64,000 nucleotides of DNA from Bacillus sp. 03113 (GTDB lineage: Bacteria > Bacillota > Bacilli > Bacillales > Cytobacillaceae): contig NZ_VATK01000011.1 of assembly GCF_006546985.1 (NCBI RefSeq), forward strand, positions 1-64,000, in the 5' to 3' direction. Position numbers and translations under genes: made by a program. Under the pieces are notes generated by a model, which was not told the origin of the DNA, made no database searches, and saw only the letters and a list, made by a program, of their open reading frames with translations. Of the stretch, positions 1-8,285 are shown piece by piece; position 1 is the stretch's first letter, and each line of letters opens with the position of its first letter.

Positions 1-98
1 TAAAGTAGTAGGTTGATTGAGCAAAAGTGTAAAATCTTATCAAGCGAAAACTGTCAACTTTATTCTAGCGTTTACAATAAACTCCGAATATGAATTAA

Positions 99-155
99 TT
101 GTCGGAAAATATCGAAAAAAACATGTCACAAAATAGACAAAATTTTATGTATAAT
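99..155 (+). promoter_or_regulatory. Putative sinI promoter with Spo0A-box-like sequence
   Basis: A consensus -10 (TATAAT, 150-155) lies about 60 bp before the riboswitch. No good -35 is visible at 17 bp. A TGTCGGAA sequence at 100-107 differs by one base from the Spo0A box TGTCGAA, and a reversed TTTTGTC lies at 137-143. Activator-dependent transcription, as at the B. subtilis sinI promoter, is an inference. Confidence 0.45.
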
Positions 156-210
156 AGAGGTATCAAATGCATTAATCCAATAATTTTTACGAATATAAAC
201 GGAAACAGGA

Positions 211-292
211 AAAGGCAAACCATCTGAAAAGTTGGGACGCAAAATCACGGATCTAAAGTATTGAGATATATGCCATGATAGCCGGATTGCCT
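211..292 (+). promoter_or_regulatory. Cyclic-di-GMP-I (GEMM-I) riboswitch
   Basis: The stretch carries the aptamer landmarks in order: GGCAAACC (214-221), a GAAA tetraloop stem, GGGACGCAAA (235-244), CACGGATCTAA (246-256), ATGATAGCCGG (275-285) and the closing GATTGCC (285-291) that pairs with GGCAAAC to form P1. These match the GEMM-I class that binds c-di-GMP. It ends about 20 nt before the Shine-Dalgarno of sinI. No U-tailed terminator is visible between aptamer and gene, so control is probably at translation or through an alternative fold. The riboswitch class is a direct sequence match; the mode of control is inferred. Confidence 0.88.
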
Positions 293-321
293 GAGTAAAA
301 TTTGTTTTCGGAGGGATAAAA

Positions 322-459
322 GTGGTTGAAACTAACTATCAGATGGATGGACTTGACGAAGAATGGATGCAATTAATTGTAGAGGCTAAGAGAATCGGAT
401 TAGAAAAGGATAAAATACGTCAATTTTTAAAAAGGAACTCTGGAAGTATTATTAGTTGA
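322..459 (+). CDS. sinI: SinI-like anti-repressor (45 aa)
   Basis: This is a short GTG-started gene preceded by GGAGGG at 310-315. The product has the SinI signature: an acidic DEEWMQLIVEAK helix (about residues 12-23) followed by IRQFLKRN (about 32-39). The same two helices appear in the SinR C-terminus encoded at 782-1105. In B. subtilis SinI binds SinR through these helices and relieves repression of the biofilm matrix operons. Here the gene is not in an operon with sinR. It lies alone behind a c-di-GMP riboswitch and converges with sinR. The identification rests on length, helix motif and neighbourhood. Confidence 0.85.
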   Translation: MVETNYQMDGLDEEWMQLIVEAKRIGLEKDKIRQFLKRNSGSIIS

Positions 460-632
460 ACCATCTAAATCCGAATTATAGGAAACGAGTAGTATTTCTC
501 TATTTAGAGGAATATGTTTGTTAAAAGTATTAAGAGAAATTTGCAAACATAATTTTATTGAAATAAAAAACTAATGAAAATAAAGGCTGACCGGTACTTT
601 TGTGATGAATACATGTAACTAATTTTTCAGAT

Positions 633-712
633 CATAAGCCACAATTCCCGAAACTTAGGGTTTTCAAGCGCTGTGTATTGTGTCTTATGCCTGTCACAAA
701 TCAGGTGTGTGA
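633..712. other. Structured intergenic element (nested inverted repeats)
   Basis: CATAAGCCACAAT (633-645) and ATTGTGTCTTATG (677-689) are inverted repeats with one mismatch, giving a 13-bp stem. The loop holds a CCC/GGG mini-hairpin. A CCTG/CAGG hairpin (690-705) and a TCACA/TGTGA pair (694-712) follow. It lies between the convergent sinI and sinR genes, with no open frame. It could be a 3'-UTR structure or a dispersed repeat; I do not recognise the family. Confidence 0.4.
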
Positions 713-746
713 TACTAACTACTTAATACATATATGGATAAAATGC

Positions 747-779
747 AAAAAAACCTATCCACTGAAGGTGAAAGATAGG
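747..779 (-). terminator. Intrinsic terminator of sinR
   Basis: On the minus strand CCTATC (774-779 complement) pairs with GATAGG (754-759 complement), and the stem is followed by a run of seven T (747-753 complement). It lies just beyond the sinR stop codon. Confidence 0.8.
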
Positions 780-781
780 AC

Positions 782-1105
782 TTAATTATTTTGGTTCATT
801 TTCCATTTATTATACTCAAGAAATTCCCGAAAATGGTCTTTTGTGACACCAGAATCCATAGCATCTCTAACTATTTTTATCCATTCTAAATCTAATTCAT
901 CTTTGTCTAATTGCTCATAAATTAAATTATCTACGGGAACATTTAAAACAAGAGCTATTTTTTTTAAAAACTGTATGGAAGGATTTGATTGTAAATTTCG
1001 TTCTAATGAACTTAAATAGGATTTTGCAACTCCTGCCTGTTCAGCTAACTCTGACAATGACATTTTCTTTTTTTGGCGGAGTTTTTTTACACGATGGCCG
1101 ATCAT
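782..1105 (-). CDS. sinR: SinR-like biofilm master repressor (107 aa)
   Basis: The N-terminal half (about residues 4-62) is an XRE/Cro helix-turn-helix (LSELAEQAGVAKSYLSSLER). The C-terminal third (about 70-104) is the helical hairpin that mediates tetramerisation and SinI binding (LDLEWIKIVRDAMDSG, HFREFLEYNKWKM). Length is close to B. subtilis SinR (111 aa). A GGTGAG Shine-Dalgarno lies about 10 nt before ATG. In B. subtilis SinR represses eps and tapA-sipW-tasA. The unusual point is gene order: sinR converges with sinI instead of following it, so the antagonist and repressor have separate promoters. Confidence 0.88.
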   Translation of the reverse strand: MIGHRVKKLRQKKKMSLSELAEQAGVAKSYLSSLERNLQSNPSIQFLKKIALVLNVPVDNLIYEQLDKDELDLEWIKIVRDAMDSGVTKDHFREFLEYNKWKMNQNN

Positions 1106-1209
1106 TTAATCTATCTCACCCAGTCTTTCATAGTAAAGTTGATAAAAATGTAAAAAATAAATAAAAAGGATGTATTTTACAGTCTGTTTGTTTATAATGG
1201 AGAGGTAAT

Positions 1210-1338
1210 ATGGGATTTAGTGCTGGTATATTTTTAAAAATATTGCAGATTAAACGGCTAGGTCATAAGATTATGTCTAATATTGTCGTTTATTGTCTTT
1301 GTGTGTCTACGATTTATATTATATGCTTGCTAATTTAA
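1210..1338 (+). CDS. Possible small membrane peptide (42 aa)
   Basis: ATG follows AGAGG at a short 4-nt distance. The product has a basic N-terminal half (FLKILQIKRLGHK) and a hydrophobic C-terminal segment (about residues 23-42). I recognise no family. It could be a genuine single-pass peptide or a chance ORF; translation evidence is weak because of the tight spacing. Confidence 0.22.
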   Translation: MGFSAGIFLKILQIKRLGHKIMSNIVVYCLCVSTIYIICLLI

Positions 1339-1414
1339 AACCGTCAATAATATTTAACAATTTCATTTATATATATCCATTAAGCTATCTAGAGTATAAC
1401 CATCTAGTCGACGA

Positions 1415-1492
1415 TTAAAACTTGTCTTGCTGGTAAATATGGTTGCAAGGCGTTTGAACTGATATCCCTATTTCATTTCTTAATTTCTCCAT
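1415..1492 (-). pseudogene. Short ORF or gene remnant (25 aa)
   Basis: On the minus strand GGAGG lies 10 nt before an ATG that opens 25 codons. The same frame is open for 16 further codons upstream (YENGLRILEERPF), which looks like a piece of a longer protein cut by a stop. I do not recognise the parent family. Confidence 0.2.
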
Positions 1493-1795
1493 AAACGGTC
1501 TTTCCTCCAATATTCTTAATCCATTTTCGTAAGGTGAAAACTATATAGTAAGAATAAGGTTTTTTAAGAAGAATCAATTACTATATTGGTGAATTCCCCT
1601 ATCTACTTTCCGAGTTTCTTCTATTATAAATGTATGTCCTTCCAATTGCTTTTTTTGATTTGATTATGAATGTATTTCATTACATGAGAACCATCGCTTC
1701 GTTTTCACTCGTATTAACTCTATAGTAGCTATAAAGTTTAGGTAAGAGAAGAATGAGTAAATTATAAAAATTGACATAATTTTGTCTATTTATTA

Positions 1796-1825
1796 TTGAC
1801 AAGTACTTAATAGAGTTTATATACT
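1796..1825 (+). promoter_or_regulatory. Sigma-A promoter of the aminotransferase operon
   Basis: TTGACA (1796-1801), an 18-bp spacer and TATACT (1820-1825) make a near-consensus vegetative promoter. Transcription from here leaves an untranslated leader of about 240 nt. I see no recognised riboswitch in it. Confidence 0.65.
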
Positions 1826-2072
1826 TAACATCGAATTAACAAATGAATGTAAGAAAATATGACATGATCATCACCTTTTTATTATAATGTGTAAGAAAGT
1901 ATTACGAAATTGAATAAAGTAATTTTTGTTTATTAGGATCAATAAATATTATTTTAGTAGAGTCTTCTTACAACTGAGGTATCTCTTTTAAGAGATTTAA
2001 CCCATCATGAATTTTTTATCATTTTAATAAATTTACATAATTTGTTTTTAAGAAGAGGAAGGAATGATTCAT

Positions 2073-3290
2073 ATGACAAAATTAGAAGAGTTCTCATTTT
2101 CAAAACGATTTCCTGATTTTCCAACGATCGGGTCAGCTTTTGCTGGAAAAAAAGCTATTACCATCCCTTTATCATTTGGGTACCCAGCACCAGAATCTTT
2201 TCCTATTTCTTCTCTAATAGAGGCTTCAGCAGCAGCTCTCCAAACAGAAGGACGTCAAGCGTTACAGTATTCTGGAGGTCCGGGTCAGCAAAAGGTAGCG
2301 GAATGGATCAAACACCGTTCTCGTTTACGGGCTATTGATGTAGAGGAAAAAAATATTTTAGTTACAACTGGTTCGAATCAAGGGATTGATATTTTGACAA
2401 GAACGCTTGCAGATCCAGGAGAGCATGTATGGGTTGAAGCACCTATCTATTTTGGAGCTCTGCGCTATTTTCGCTTAGCTGAAGTTGAATTAACTTCTTT
2501 TCCAATTGATGAAAATGGATTAAGAGTGGATTTGGTTGAAGAAGCGTTAATTGATGCAAAAAAGAATGGGAAGCCAATTCCGAAATTTCTCTATGTTATT
2601 CCAAATTATCACAACCCTGCTGGTGTGAATTTGTCTGTAGAAAGAAGAAAAAAATTAGCTGAACTAGCTTATGAATATAATTTTTATATTGTTGAGGATG
2701 ATGCTTATGTGGAGCTTAGCTTTACAGGTGAATTCCTTCCATCCATTTATTCCTTTGGCCCAGAACGTGTCATTTATTTAAGTACTTGTTCAAAAATCAT
2801 TGCTCCAGGAATTCGAATTGGTTGGACGATTGCTGGGGAAAATGTATTAAACAAAATGAGATTGTTGAAGTCAGATGGGTATACAAGTGTTTTTGTTCAA
2901 GAGGTAATTAGTCAATTTTTGGAAAATGTTGATTTTGATGAACATCGCAGGCAGCTTGTGTCTTGCTATCGTTCAAGAAGAGATTCTATGGTCGATGCGA
3001 TTAAAGAGTACTTGGATGGTCATGTTTCATTTATTTTACCAGAAGGCGGATTTTTCTTATGGCTTTCCTTTGCTCCTGAAGTGGATACGAGTGCATTTTT
3101 AGAATCGGCTTCTGAACATGGTGTAAGCTATATTGACGGAAGACATTTCTACTTGCATGAAGAAGAGGTTAACAGTATGAGGCTATGCTTCAGCTTTTGT
3201 GATGAAGAACAGATACGTGAAGGTATTAGAGTAATTGCAGAATCTTATTTTGAATATATGAAAAATCAAAAGGTACTGGAGGAGGTTTAA
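2073..3290 (+). CDS. PLP-dependent aminotransferase, MocR/LysN-type catalytic domain
   Basis: This is a fold-type I aminotransferase of about 405 aa resembling 2-aminoadipate/aromatic aminotransferases. The PLP lysine is in STCSKIIAPGIRIGW (Lys241), and NYHNPAG and the VEDDAY aspartate motif are present. There is no N-terminal GntR domain, so it is an enzyme and not a MocR regulator. The second in-frame ATG (2073) is chosen because AGAGGAAGG ends about 10 nt before it; the ATG at 2064 almost touches the ribosome site. The downstream 2-hydroxyacid dehydrogenase starts 2 nt after the stop, so the pair probably converts an amino acid to a 2-oxo acid and reduces it, or the reverse. The actual substrate cannot be read from the sequence. 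Confidence 0.85.
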   Translation: MTKLEEFSFSKRFPDFPTIGSAFAGKKAITIPLSFGYPAPESFPISSLIEASAAALQTEGRQALQYSGGPGQQKVAEWIKHRSRLRAIDVEEKNILVTTGSNQGIDILTRTLADPGEHVWVEAPIYFGALRYFRLAEVELTSFPIDENGLRVDLVEEALIDAKKNGKPIPKFLYVIPNYHNPAGVNLSVERRKKLAELAYEYNFYIVEDDAYVELSFTGEFLPSIYSFGPERVIYLSTCSKIIAPGIRIGWTIAGENVLNKMRLLKSDGYTSVFVQEVISQFLENVDFDEHRRQLVSCYRSRRDSMVDAIKEYLDGHVSFILPEGGFFLWLSFAPEVDTSAFLESASEHGVSYIDGRHFYLHEEEVNSMRLCFSFCDEEQIREGIRVIAESYFEYMKNQKVLEEV

Positions 3291-3292
3291 CG

Positions 3293-4294
3293 TTGTCAAC
3301 ATTAACAATGAACCCTAAAAAGGTTGAGCCTATTGTATATATTCGAAATATCATACCAGAAAAATATATTGAAGAAATAAAGGAAGTTAGTACTCGTGTA
3401 ATCGTTGAACCATGGCAGCATGGGGCGCCGGAACCAGAACCAACTGCTGATTTATTAGAGTGTAATATTGTCCTAACAGCCGGTTTCCGTGATACACTTC
3501 ATATTTTAGAGAAGGCTCCCAATATAAAATGGGTTCAATCAACAAGTGTAGGTATCGATAAAATGCTGCATCCGTTGGTTCAGAACCATGAAGTGGTAAT
3601 TACGAATACGAAAGGCTGTACATCTATTCCAATTGCAGAGCATACGATTGCCATGATTTCATCCTTAGCTAGAAGCGTTCCTACTTTAGTTCGTAAGCAA
3701 GAACGCAAGGAGTGGGGCGACATTCCTGTGATCGATCTAATGAATGCTACAGTTGGAATCATTGGTTACGGGGAAATTGGTTATGAGATTGCAACTAGAT
3801 GTAAAGCACTTGGAATGCGCGTTCTAGGCTGTAAGAGGAATCCGCAAAAACAGAATAGAGAGAATGACCCTGCTGATCTTATTGTAGGAATGGATGATGT
3901 GGATCAAGTACTATCTCAGTCTGATTTTGTTGTTTTAGCTCTGCCAGCTACACAGGAAACGATTCATTCTTTTCACAAAGAACGTTTTGAACAGTTTAAA
4001 AAAGGCAGCTATTTTATTAATGTTGGACGTGGAAATACGATCGTAGAAGAGGATTTAGTCGAATACTTGCAAAATGGGCATATCGCGGGTGCTGCATTGG
4101 ATGTATTTGAAGTGGAACCATTACCTGCTGATCATCCTTTTTGGACGATGGATAATGTGATTGTTTCCCCTCATAATGCTTATTGGTCTCCGAAAACCAT
4201 TGACCGATACATGGAGCTTTTTATTCAAAATTTACAGCTCTTTTCTGAAGGAAAGCCTTTATTAAACGTTGTTAATAAACAAATGGGCTACTAG
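3293..4294 (+). CDS. D-isomer-specific 2-hydroxyacid dehydrogenase
   Basis: The 333-aa product has the family layout. A Rossmann motif GYGEIG (about residues 158-163) binds NAD(P). The catalytic arginine is in NVGRGN (Arg246), and the catalytic histidine is in SPHNAYW (His294). The gene starts with TTG behind GGAGGAGG and lies 2 nt after the aminotransferase stop, so the two are cotranscribed. It probably reduces a 2-oxo acid produced by the aminotransferase. Members of this family include glyoxylate/hydroxypyruvate reductases and 2-oxo-acid reductases, and I cannot choose among them. Confidence 0.88.
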   Translation: MSTLTMNPKKVEPIVYIRNIIPEKYIEEIKEVSTRVIVEPWQHGAPEPEPTADLLECNIVLTAGFRDTLHILEKAPNIKWVQSTSVGIDKMLHPLVQNHEVVITNTKGCTSIPIAEHTIAMISSLARSVPTLVRKQERKEWGDIPVIDLMNATVGIIGYGEIGYEIATRCKALGMRVLGCKRNPQKQNRENDPADLIVGMDDVDQVLSQSDFVVLALPATQETIHSFHKERFEQFKKGSYFINVGRGNTIVEEDLVEYLQNGHIAGAALDVFEVEPLPADHPFWTMDNVIVSPHNAYWSPKTIDRYMELFIQNLQLFSEGKPLLNVVNKQMGY

Positions 4295-4295
4295 T

Positions 4296-4334
4296 AAAAA
4301 ATCCACTCTTTGTTATGGGAAGAGTGGATTTTTT
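4296..4334. terminator. Bidirectional intrinsic terminator
   Basis: AAAAAATCCACTCTT (4296-4310) and AAGAGTGGATTTTTT (4320-4334) form a 15-bp stem with A/T flanks, ending the dehydrogenase operon and the convergent small gene at 4411-4587. Confidence 0.9.
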
Positions 4335-4410
4335 CAGTTCGAGAACATTTGTGCTTTAAAAGTGGTTTTGCCGATAGAAGAATTTTGTACTTGGCCCGTT
4401 TTTTTAGATT

Positions 4411-4587
4411 TCATATTAAATTTAAAATAATTTCAAATAAGATGATGATAGCTAAAGATAAGATAACGCTTATGATGACGATCCATTTAAATAAGAGTAA
4501 AAGCCTAGCCTTTATGTTGTGTTTTGTTATTTGTATCCCAATCTTTCGGCTATGATTCGTCTTGTTGATAAATTCTTTATCTGACAT
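4411..4587 (-). CDS. Small single-pass membrane protein (58 aa)
   Basis: ATG is preceded by AAGGAAGG at about 12 nt on the minus strand. The product has a basic, polar N-terminus (about residues 1-28, several Lys/Arg/His) and one hydrophobic helix (about 29-56, LLLLFKWIVIISV and onward). The charge pattern predicts N-in topology. It runs in the same direction as the VanZ gene and shares the terminator at 4296-4334. I do not recognise the family. Confidence 0.6.
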   Translation of the reverse strand: MSDKEFINKTNHSRKIGIQITKHNIKARLLLLFKWIVIISVILSLAIIILFEIILNLI

Positions 4588-4623
4588 ATGATTTTCTAAC
4601 CTTCCTTATAGATGGTCTGTTAT

Positions 4624-5103
4624 TTATTTTCTTATTATTTTTATTAAAAGAAAAACCGTTATAACCCCTAAAGAGTCAATGATTAGGTCATAAAGTCGGC
4701 CATCTCTCCCTAGGTAAAATTGGAAGAATTCAGTTAGGAAGGCAAAGGTGATTGAAATGAAAATGGATTTCTTATGGTTTTGTAACCAATTAAATAGAAG
4801 TAGATCTAAGATAGCAAATCCAATAAAATGTCCAACCTTTACAAACACAAAGTAACGATGTATTTTTGTGATATCTAAGAAATGAAAGAAAGAAGCATAA
4901 TCGGGTGATGTGTTCCATTTGAATGTAACAGATTGAAGAGCTAAAAGATCTTCTAAATTATTAACGGAGGTGTAAAATGCTAAAATAATAGCCCATATGA
5001 AAGCGACTAGTAGTTTTCGCTTTTTTCGGCTGCGATCCTGTCGATGTTTTTTTAATCGATTTTTTTGAGAAATCTTTCTTGTGATTACATGGTTGGTGTT
5101 CAT
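4624..5103 (-). CDS. VanZ-like membrane protein
   Basis: The product of about 159 aa has a very basic N-terminal tail (KNRLKKHRQDRSRKKRK) and then four hydrophobic segments. The VanZ-family signature is in the second half: KVGHFIGFAILD, then EFFQFYLGRDGRLYDLIIDSLG. VanZ proteins are integral membrane proteins; the founder gives low-level teicoplanin resistance, but most members have no known role. The ATG at 5103 fits the GGGGGG ribosome site better than the upstream TTG/GTG. A second VanZ-like gene lies at 51089. Confidence 0.8.
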   Translation of the reverse strand: MNTNHVITRKISQKNRLKKHRQDRSRKKRKLLVAFIWAIILAFYTSVNNLEDLLALQSVTFKWNTSPDYASFFHFLDITKIHRYFVFVKVGHFIGFAILDLLLFNWLQNHKKSIFISITFAFLTEFFQFYLGRDGRLYDLIIDSLGVITVFLLIKIIRK

Positions 5104-5187
5104 CACCAATCCCCCCTTATCTTTGGGTCACACTTCCAGATTTTTTTCTAAACTCTACCTTAGGATTTGTCCCCCAACTAGAGCTCT

Positions 5188-6066
5188 CTAATTTTCATCC
5201 TTCAGCCATTTAGAAATAACATCTCCAATGATTAGTCCCGCTGTTTTTGGAGCAATTTTTCCAGGCAACCCTAACGCCCATATCACTTTAAGGTTTCTTT
5301 TCTTAGCATACTCAAAATCTGTACCACCTGGCTTTGAAGAAAGATCTAAAATCAATGTGTGTTCTGCTGCTTTTGCAAGAATATTAGATGAAAGAACAAG
5401 CCTTGGTATGGTATTAATCACAATATCCATTTTGGAGATATTTTCTTTTAGCTCATCCAAGAAAATAGGGACCAATCCCATTTCCGTGATACGAGCCGCA
5501 TCCATTGCTTTTCGGACACAAACAGCTACCTTTGCTCCTACTGCTGAAAACACTCTTGCAATCGTCATTCCAACTCTTCCAAATCCGAGAACCATCACAT
5601 TCGATCCATGAATGGTAAAATCTGTGTTTTGAATGGCTAGCATCAGCGCACCTTCTGCTGTTGGAATCGAATTTAAGATGGCAACATCACTTCGATCAAA
5701 AATTCGAACGAGTCTACGATTGGTTTCTGCAACTAGCTTATCCAAAAATGGTGTAGAGATCCCCGAATAAAGGACGCAATGATCGGGCGTTTGAGAGACT
5801 AATTCCTTTGTTAAAAAAACTTCTTTCGATGAAAAGGGAGCTTCAACACTTCCATCTGGATTCACACCTGAAACAGGCAATAGAATGGCATCAAGGGTTC
5901 TAAAATCAACTTGGTGTATTTCAAGCTTACTTGTGTTTGGGAAATCAAGTGTTATTTCATCAAAACCTACTAATACAATTTTAGCATTTTCTTGTGATAG
6001 TTTCTTGACCACCTCTATGTATCGATGATCTCCTCCTACCAGTAAAATAGTTACTTCGTCTAGCAT
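5188..6066 (-). CDS. Dipicolinate synthase subunit A-like protein
   Basis: The 292-aa product matches the SpoVFA/DpaA layout. An N-terminal domain opens with LLVGGDHRYIEVVKKL, and a C-terminal Rossmann domain carries VLGFGRVGMTIARVF (about residues 159-173) and ends near ALGLPGKIAPKTAG. DpaA makes dipicolinate for the spore core in the mother cell and normally sits in one operon with subunit B (spoVFB). Here no subunit-B gene is adjacent, so this is an orphan. It may be a second copy, or its partner may be elsewhere. ATG is preceded by AAGGAGAA. Confidence 0.8.
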   Translation of the reverse strand: MLDEVTILLVGGDHRYIEVVKKLSQENAKIVLVGFDEITLDFPNTSKLEIHQVDFRTLDAILLPVSGVNPDGSVEAPFSSKEVFLTKELVSQTPDHCVLYSGISTPFLDKLVAETNRRLVRIFDRSDVAILNSIPTAEGALMLAIQNTDFTIHGSNVMVLGFGRVGMTIARVFSAVGAKVAVCVRKAMDAARITEMGLVPIFLDELKENISKMDIVINTIPRLVLSSNILAKAAEHTLILDLSSKPGGTDFEYAKKRNLKVIWALGLPGKIAPKTAGLIIGDVISKWLKDEN

Positions 6067-6078
6067 TCTACATTCTCC

Positions 6079-6300
6079 TTATAATATCCATTTTACTGCT
6101 ATTAATAATAAAGTATCCCAAAACGAGAATAAATGAAAGGGTTCAGTCATGAAAAATTCGGAGAAAGGATTGATAAATGTAGAAATGAATGAGAGTAGGT
6201 TCTTTAAATACATAAGGAGTAGGCTTTGCTTTTGAAGTAACAAAGCTACAAATAGAATACTTGACTCGATCCCAGTAGTCAGAATCAAGGACAAGCGCAT
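6079..6300 (-). CDS. Possible small hydrophobic protein (73 aa)
   Basis: This open frame ends 12 nt before the dpaA-like start, so it could be translationally coupled to it. The product is largely hydrophobic with two possible membrane segments (about residues 3-30 and 55-73). No Shine-Dalgarno precedes the ATG, which weakens the case. I recognise no family. Confidence 0.3.
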   Translation of the reverse strand: MRLSLILTTGIESSILFVALLLQKQSLLLMYLKNLLSFISTFINPFSEFFMTEPFHLFSFWDTLLLIAVKWIL

Positions 6301-6340
6301 TTTACTTAAAAACTAATGATGATGTATAACTAACGAATCA

Positions 6341-6389
6341 ATCGCATCATAAAGGATTATTATGTTTATTTAGTCCTTTATGATACGAT
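6341..6389 (-). repeat. 17-bp stem-loop
   Basis: A near-perfect inverted repeat has arms built on CATAAAGGA/TCCTTTATG and flanked by AATCG/CGATT; the one mismatch becomes a G-U pair on the minus strand. It lies between the 47-aa gene and the ORF at 6079-6300. No clear T-run follows, so it may be a weak terminator or an mRNA-stabilising hairpin. Confidence 0.5.
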
Positions 6390-6399
6390 TTAACCATTT

Positions 6400-6543
6400 T
6401 TAATATTCAATTTCATCGTAGTCTTTTGGCTGTGGTAATGGCTGTCCAGTCTTTTCATCATAGGAAATTTCGTTAACGGTTGTTAGTTCTTCATTCGGTA
6501 TAGGATTTGCTTTTCTATCTTTATTTGATGGTTCTTTTTTCAT
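6400..6543 (-). CDS. Small acidic hydrophilic protein (47 aa)
   Basis: ATG follows AAAGGAG at about 10 nt on the minus strand. The product is entirely polar, rich in Lys, Asp, Glu and Pro, with an NEISYDEKTGQPLPQP core, and has no membrane segment. It looks like a small soluble or intrinsically disordered protein. The family is unknown to me. Confidence 0.55.
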   Translation of the reverse strand: MKKEPSNKDRKANPIPNEELTTVNEISYDEKTGQPLPQPKDYDEIEY

Positions 6544-6758
6544 CCGTTGTCTGCTCCTTTCATGATTCCTATACATAATATGCTCTTAATGCATTGTTTT
6601 AATTTAGATAAAGTACACTTTTTATTGATACATAGGTTAAAGCAGAGGACTTTGCATAGTAGAAAAGAAAACTGTGTATGTTAATATATTGGCGCTGGTC
6701 TATGATGATTAGCTGAGTAAAAAGTAGAAGGGAAAGTTAATAACGGTTATATCTTTTC

Positions 6759-8057
6759 TTAAACCAAATTAGCCGTTTGATTTAAATGCTCGGCAGACTC
6801 TGTCACCCCGGACATGGCTTCGCGAATATCTCGAATGTTTTCCACTAATTGTCCCATTTGTAATTGTACCTCGGAAACGCTCTCTACATTTATGTCCATA
6901 GTTGATGCAATATGTTGAAAGGCTTCATTTGTATGTGCTGATTTTTCTTTGCCTTCCACGACAGCTTCATTTACATTATGCAATGCTTCATTTACTATTC
7001 GGGCATATTCACTTGATGTTTCAACATGGGATTGGATTTGAGCAATCGACTGCTTTGTTTGTTCAGCAAGCCTTTTTACTTCTCCTGCAACGACAGCAAA
7101 GCCTTTCCCGTGTTCCCCTGCTCGTGCTGCTTCAATAGCTGAGTTTAATGCTAACAAATTTGTTTGGTTTGCAATTTCTTGAACAAGCTTTATCACATTG
7201 GTAATTTGATTGGACGATAGGATTAGTTGCTGTACCATTTGATTAACATTATTCGTATTGTCTATTATTAGTTGGATTTTCTCTGTGAGTTCGTCTATTA
7301 GGTGTTGCCCGTTTGAGGAAAATTGATGTGCCAGCCTAGATTGTTCATTGCTATGTGTGATCAGTTCGTTGACTTTTTCACTGTTGAGCATCAATGCTTC
7401 AACTGCCTGATTCGTTTCTATTGCCAATGAAGCTAGTTCTGAGCTTGTTTCAAGTACATTTTTTTTAATTTCTTCTTTTACTTTTTGATATTCTACTTCT
7501 TTTTGTCTATCATGTTCTTTTTCATACGCTTCTAAAACGATTTGTTGCTCAAGGCTTACTATTTTCATCAAAATTAATGAAATTTCCTTCATTTCTTTGC
7601 GGTCTGGTACTTCATCAAATATGATTTTCAATAAAGTATTTTGCAGATTTTGAAATGACCCCATAAACCAAGCAGGCTTTAAACCAATATGAAAATGGAT
7701 CTTAGCTACCCTTAGTCTTTTTTCAATAAATGTCTCATCAATGGAACCATTAAACAATTCTAATAAATGAGAGGAAAGTGTTTTTCTCAGTCTATCCACA
7801 TGACTGTGTTTCTCGATGATTTCCTTTAATTCTTTGATATTTAATACCGTATCATAAAAACTATCAACTATTAACTCTATTTTCTCTTCAATCATTGGTT
7901 GAATACATTGTGAAATTTGCAGGTCTTGAACGGTGAGATCAATCATTTTTAACTTTTCTAATATAGATCTATCAGAAACATCGATCGTGACTGAACGTTC
8001 TTCTCTATTAGATAACCACTTCAATTCCTTCGATTTATTACGTAAGGAAATGACCAT
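6759..8057 (-). CDS. hemAT: Heme-based aerotactic transducer HemAT (copy 1)
   Basis: The 432-aa soluble chemoreceptor has an N-terminal globin-coupled sensor domain (about residues 30-180) with the proximal heme histidine in [17 protein letters not shown] (His121). Its C-terminal MCP signalling hairpin includes [20 protein letters not shown] and [18 protein letters not shown]. HemAT binds O2 and feeds CheA to steer toward or away from oxygen. There are no membrane segments, as expected. The start at 8057 is preferred: GGAG lies about 9 nt upstream, and it aligns with the start of the second copy (14888-16186). Confidence 0.92.
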   Translation of the reverse strand: MVISLRNKSKELKWLSNREERSVTIDVSDRSILEKLKMIDLTVQDLQISQCIQPMIEEKIELIVDSFYDTVLNIKELKEIIEKHSHVDRLRKTLSSHLLELFNGSIDETFIEKRLRVAKIHFHIGLKPAWFMGSFQNLQNTLLKIIFDEVPDRKEMKEISLILMKIVSLEQQIVLEAYEKEHDRQKEVEYQKVKEEIKKNVLETSSELASLAIETNQAVEALMLNSEKVNELITHSNEQSRLAHQFSSNGQHLIDELTEKIQLIIDNTNNVNQMVQQLILSSNQITNVIKLVQEIANQTNLLALNSAIEAARAGEHGKGFAVVAGEVKRLAEQTKQSIAQIQSHVETSSEYARIVNEALHNVNEAVVEGKEKSAHTNEAFQHIASTMDINVESVSEVQLQMGQLVENIRDIREAMSGVTESAEHLNQTANLV

Positions 8058-8141
8058 TCCACCACTCTCCATTCTAAAGTTTTGTGCTCATTCTTTATTG
8101 ATTAAATTGATTCAATCGCTAAAGTAAAGATCATTTTTATA

Positions 8142-8171
8142 TGAATATCTTATAGTAAATTAGTCCTGTGT
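8142..8171 (-). promoter_or_regulatory. Conserved upstream block of hemAT copy 1
   Basis: Read on the minus strand, ACAGGACTaAttTACTATA followed by a GATA run is shared almost base for base with 16254-16283 upstream of the other hemAT. The flanking sequence is not conserved, so the block is likely a promoter core or a regulator site. Confidence 0.5.
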
Positions 8172-8285
8172 GGAATGAATTTATTAAGAATATGATTAAA
8201 AATTAGGTTAATTGTGAAAAAATTTCGAATTTTTTTAGAGGATTCATTGGAGAACAATGAAAATCGTATAGCATTCTTACTGGTT

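Larger units (their letters stand above)
1106..2063. other. Long AT-rich intergenic region with possible gene remnants
   Basis: No convincing full gene is present in about 960 bp. It holds the sinR promoter side, two tiny ORFs listed separately (1210-1338 plus, 1415-1492 minus), and the promoter and about 200-nt leader of the aminotransferase gene. The low coding density beside remnants suggests decayed sequence. Confidence 0.6.

Noticed and set aside
4310-4555. 81-aa plus-strand open frame after the dehydrogenase
   Set aside because: It begins inside the terminator, lacks a ribosome site, and lies antisense to the better-supported 58-aa membrane protein gene.
5228-5611. 127-aa plus-strand open frame inside the dpaA-like gene
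   Set aside because: It is the reverse-strand shadow of a clear coding sequence and has no ribosome site.
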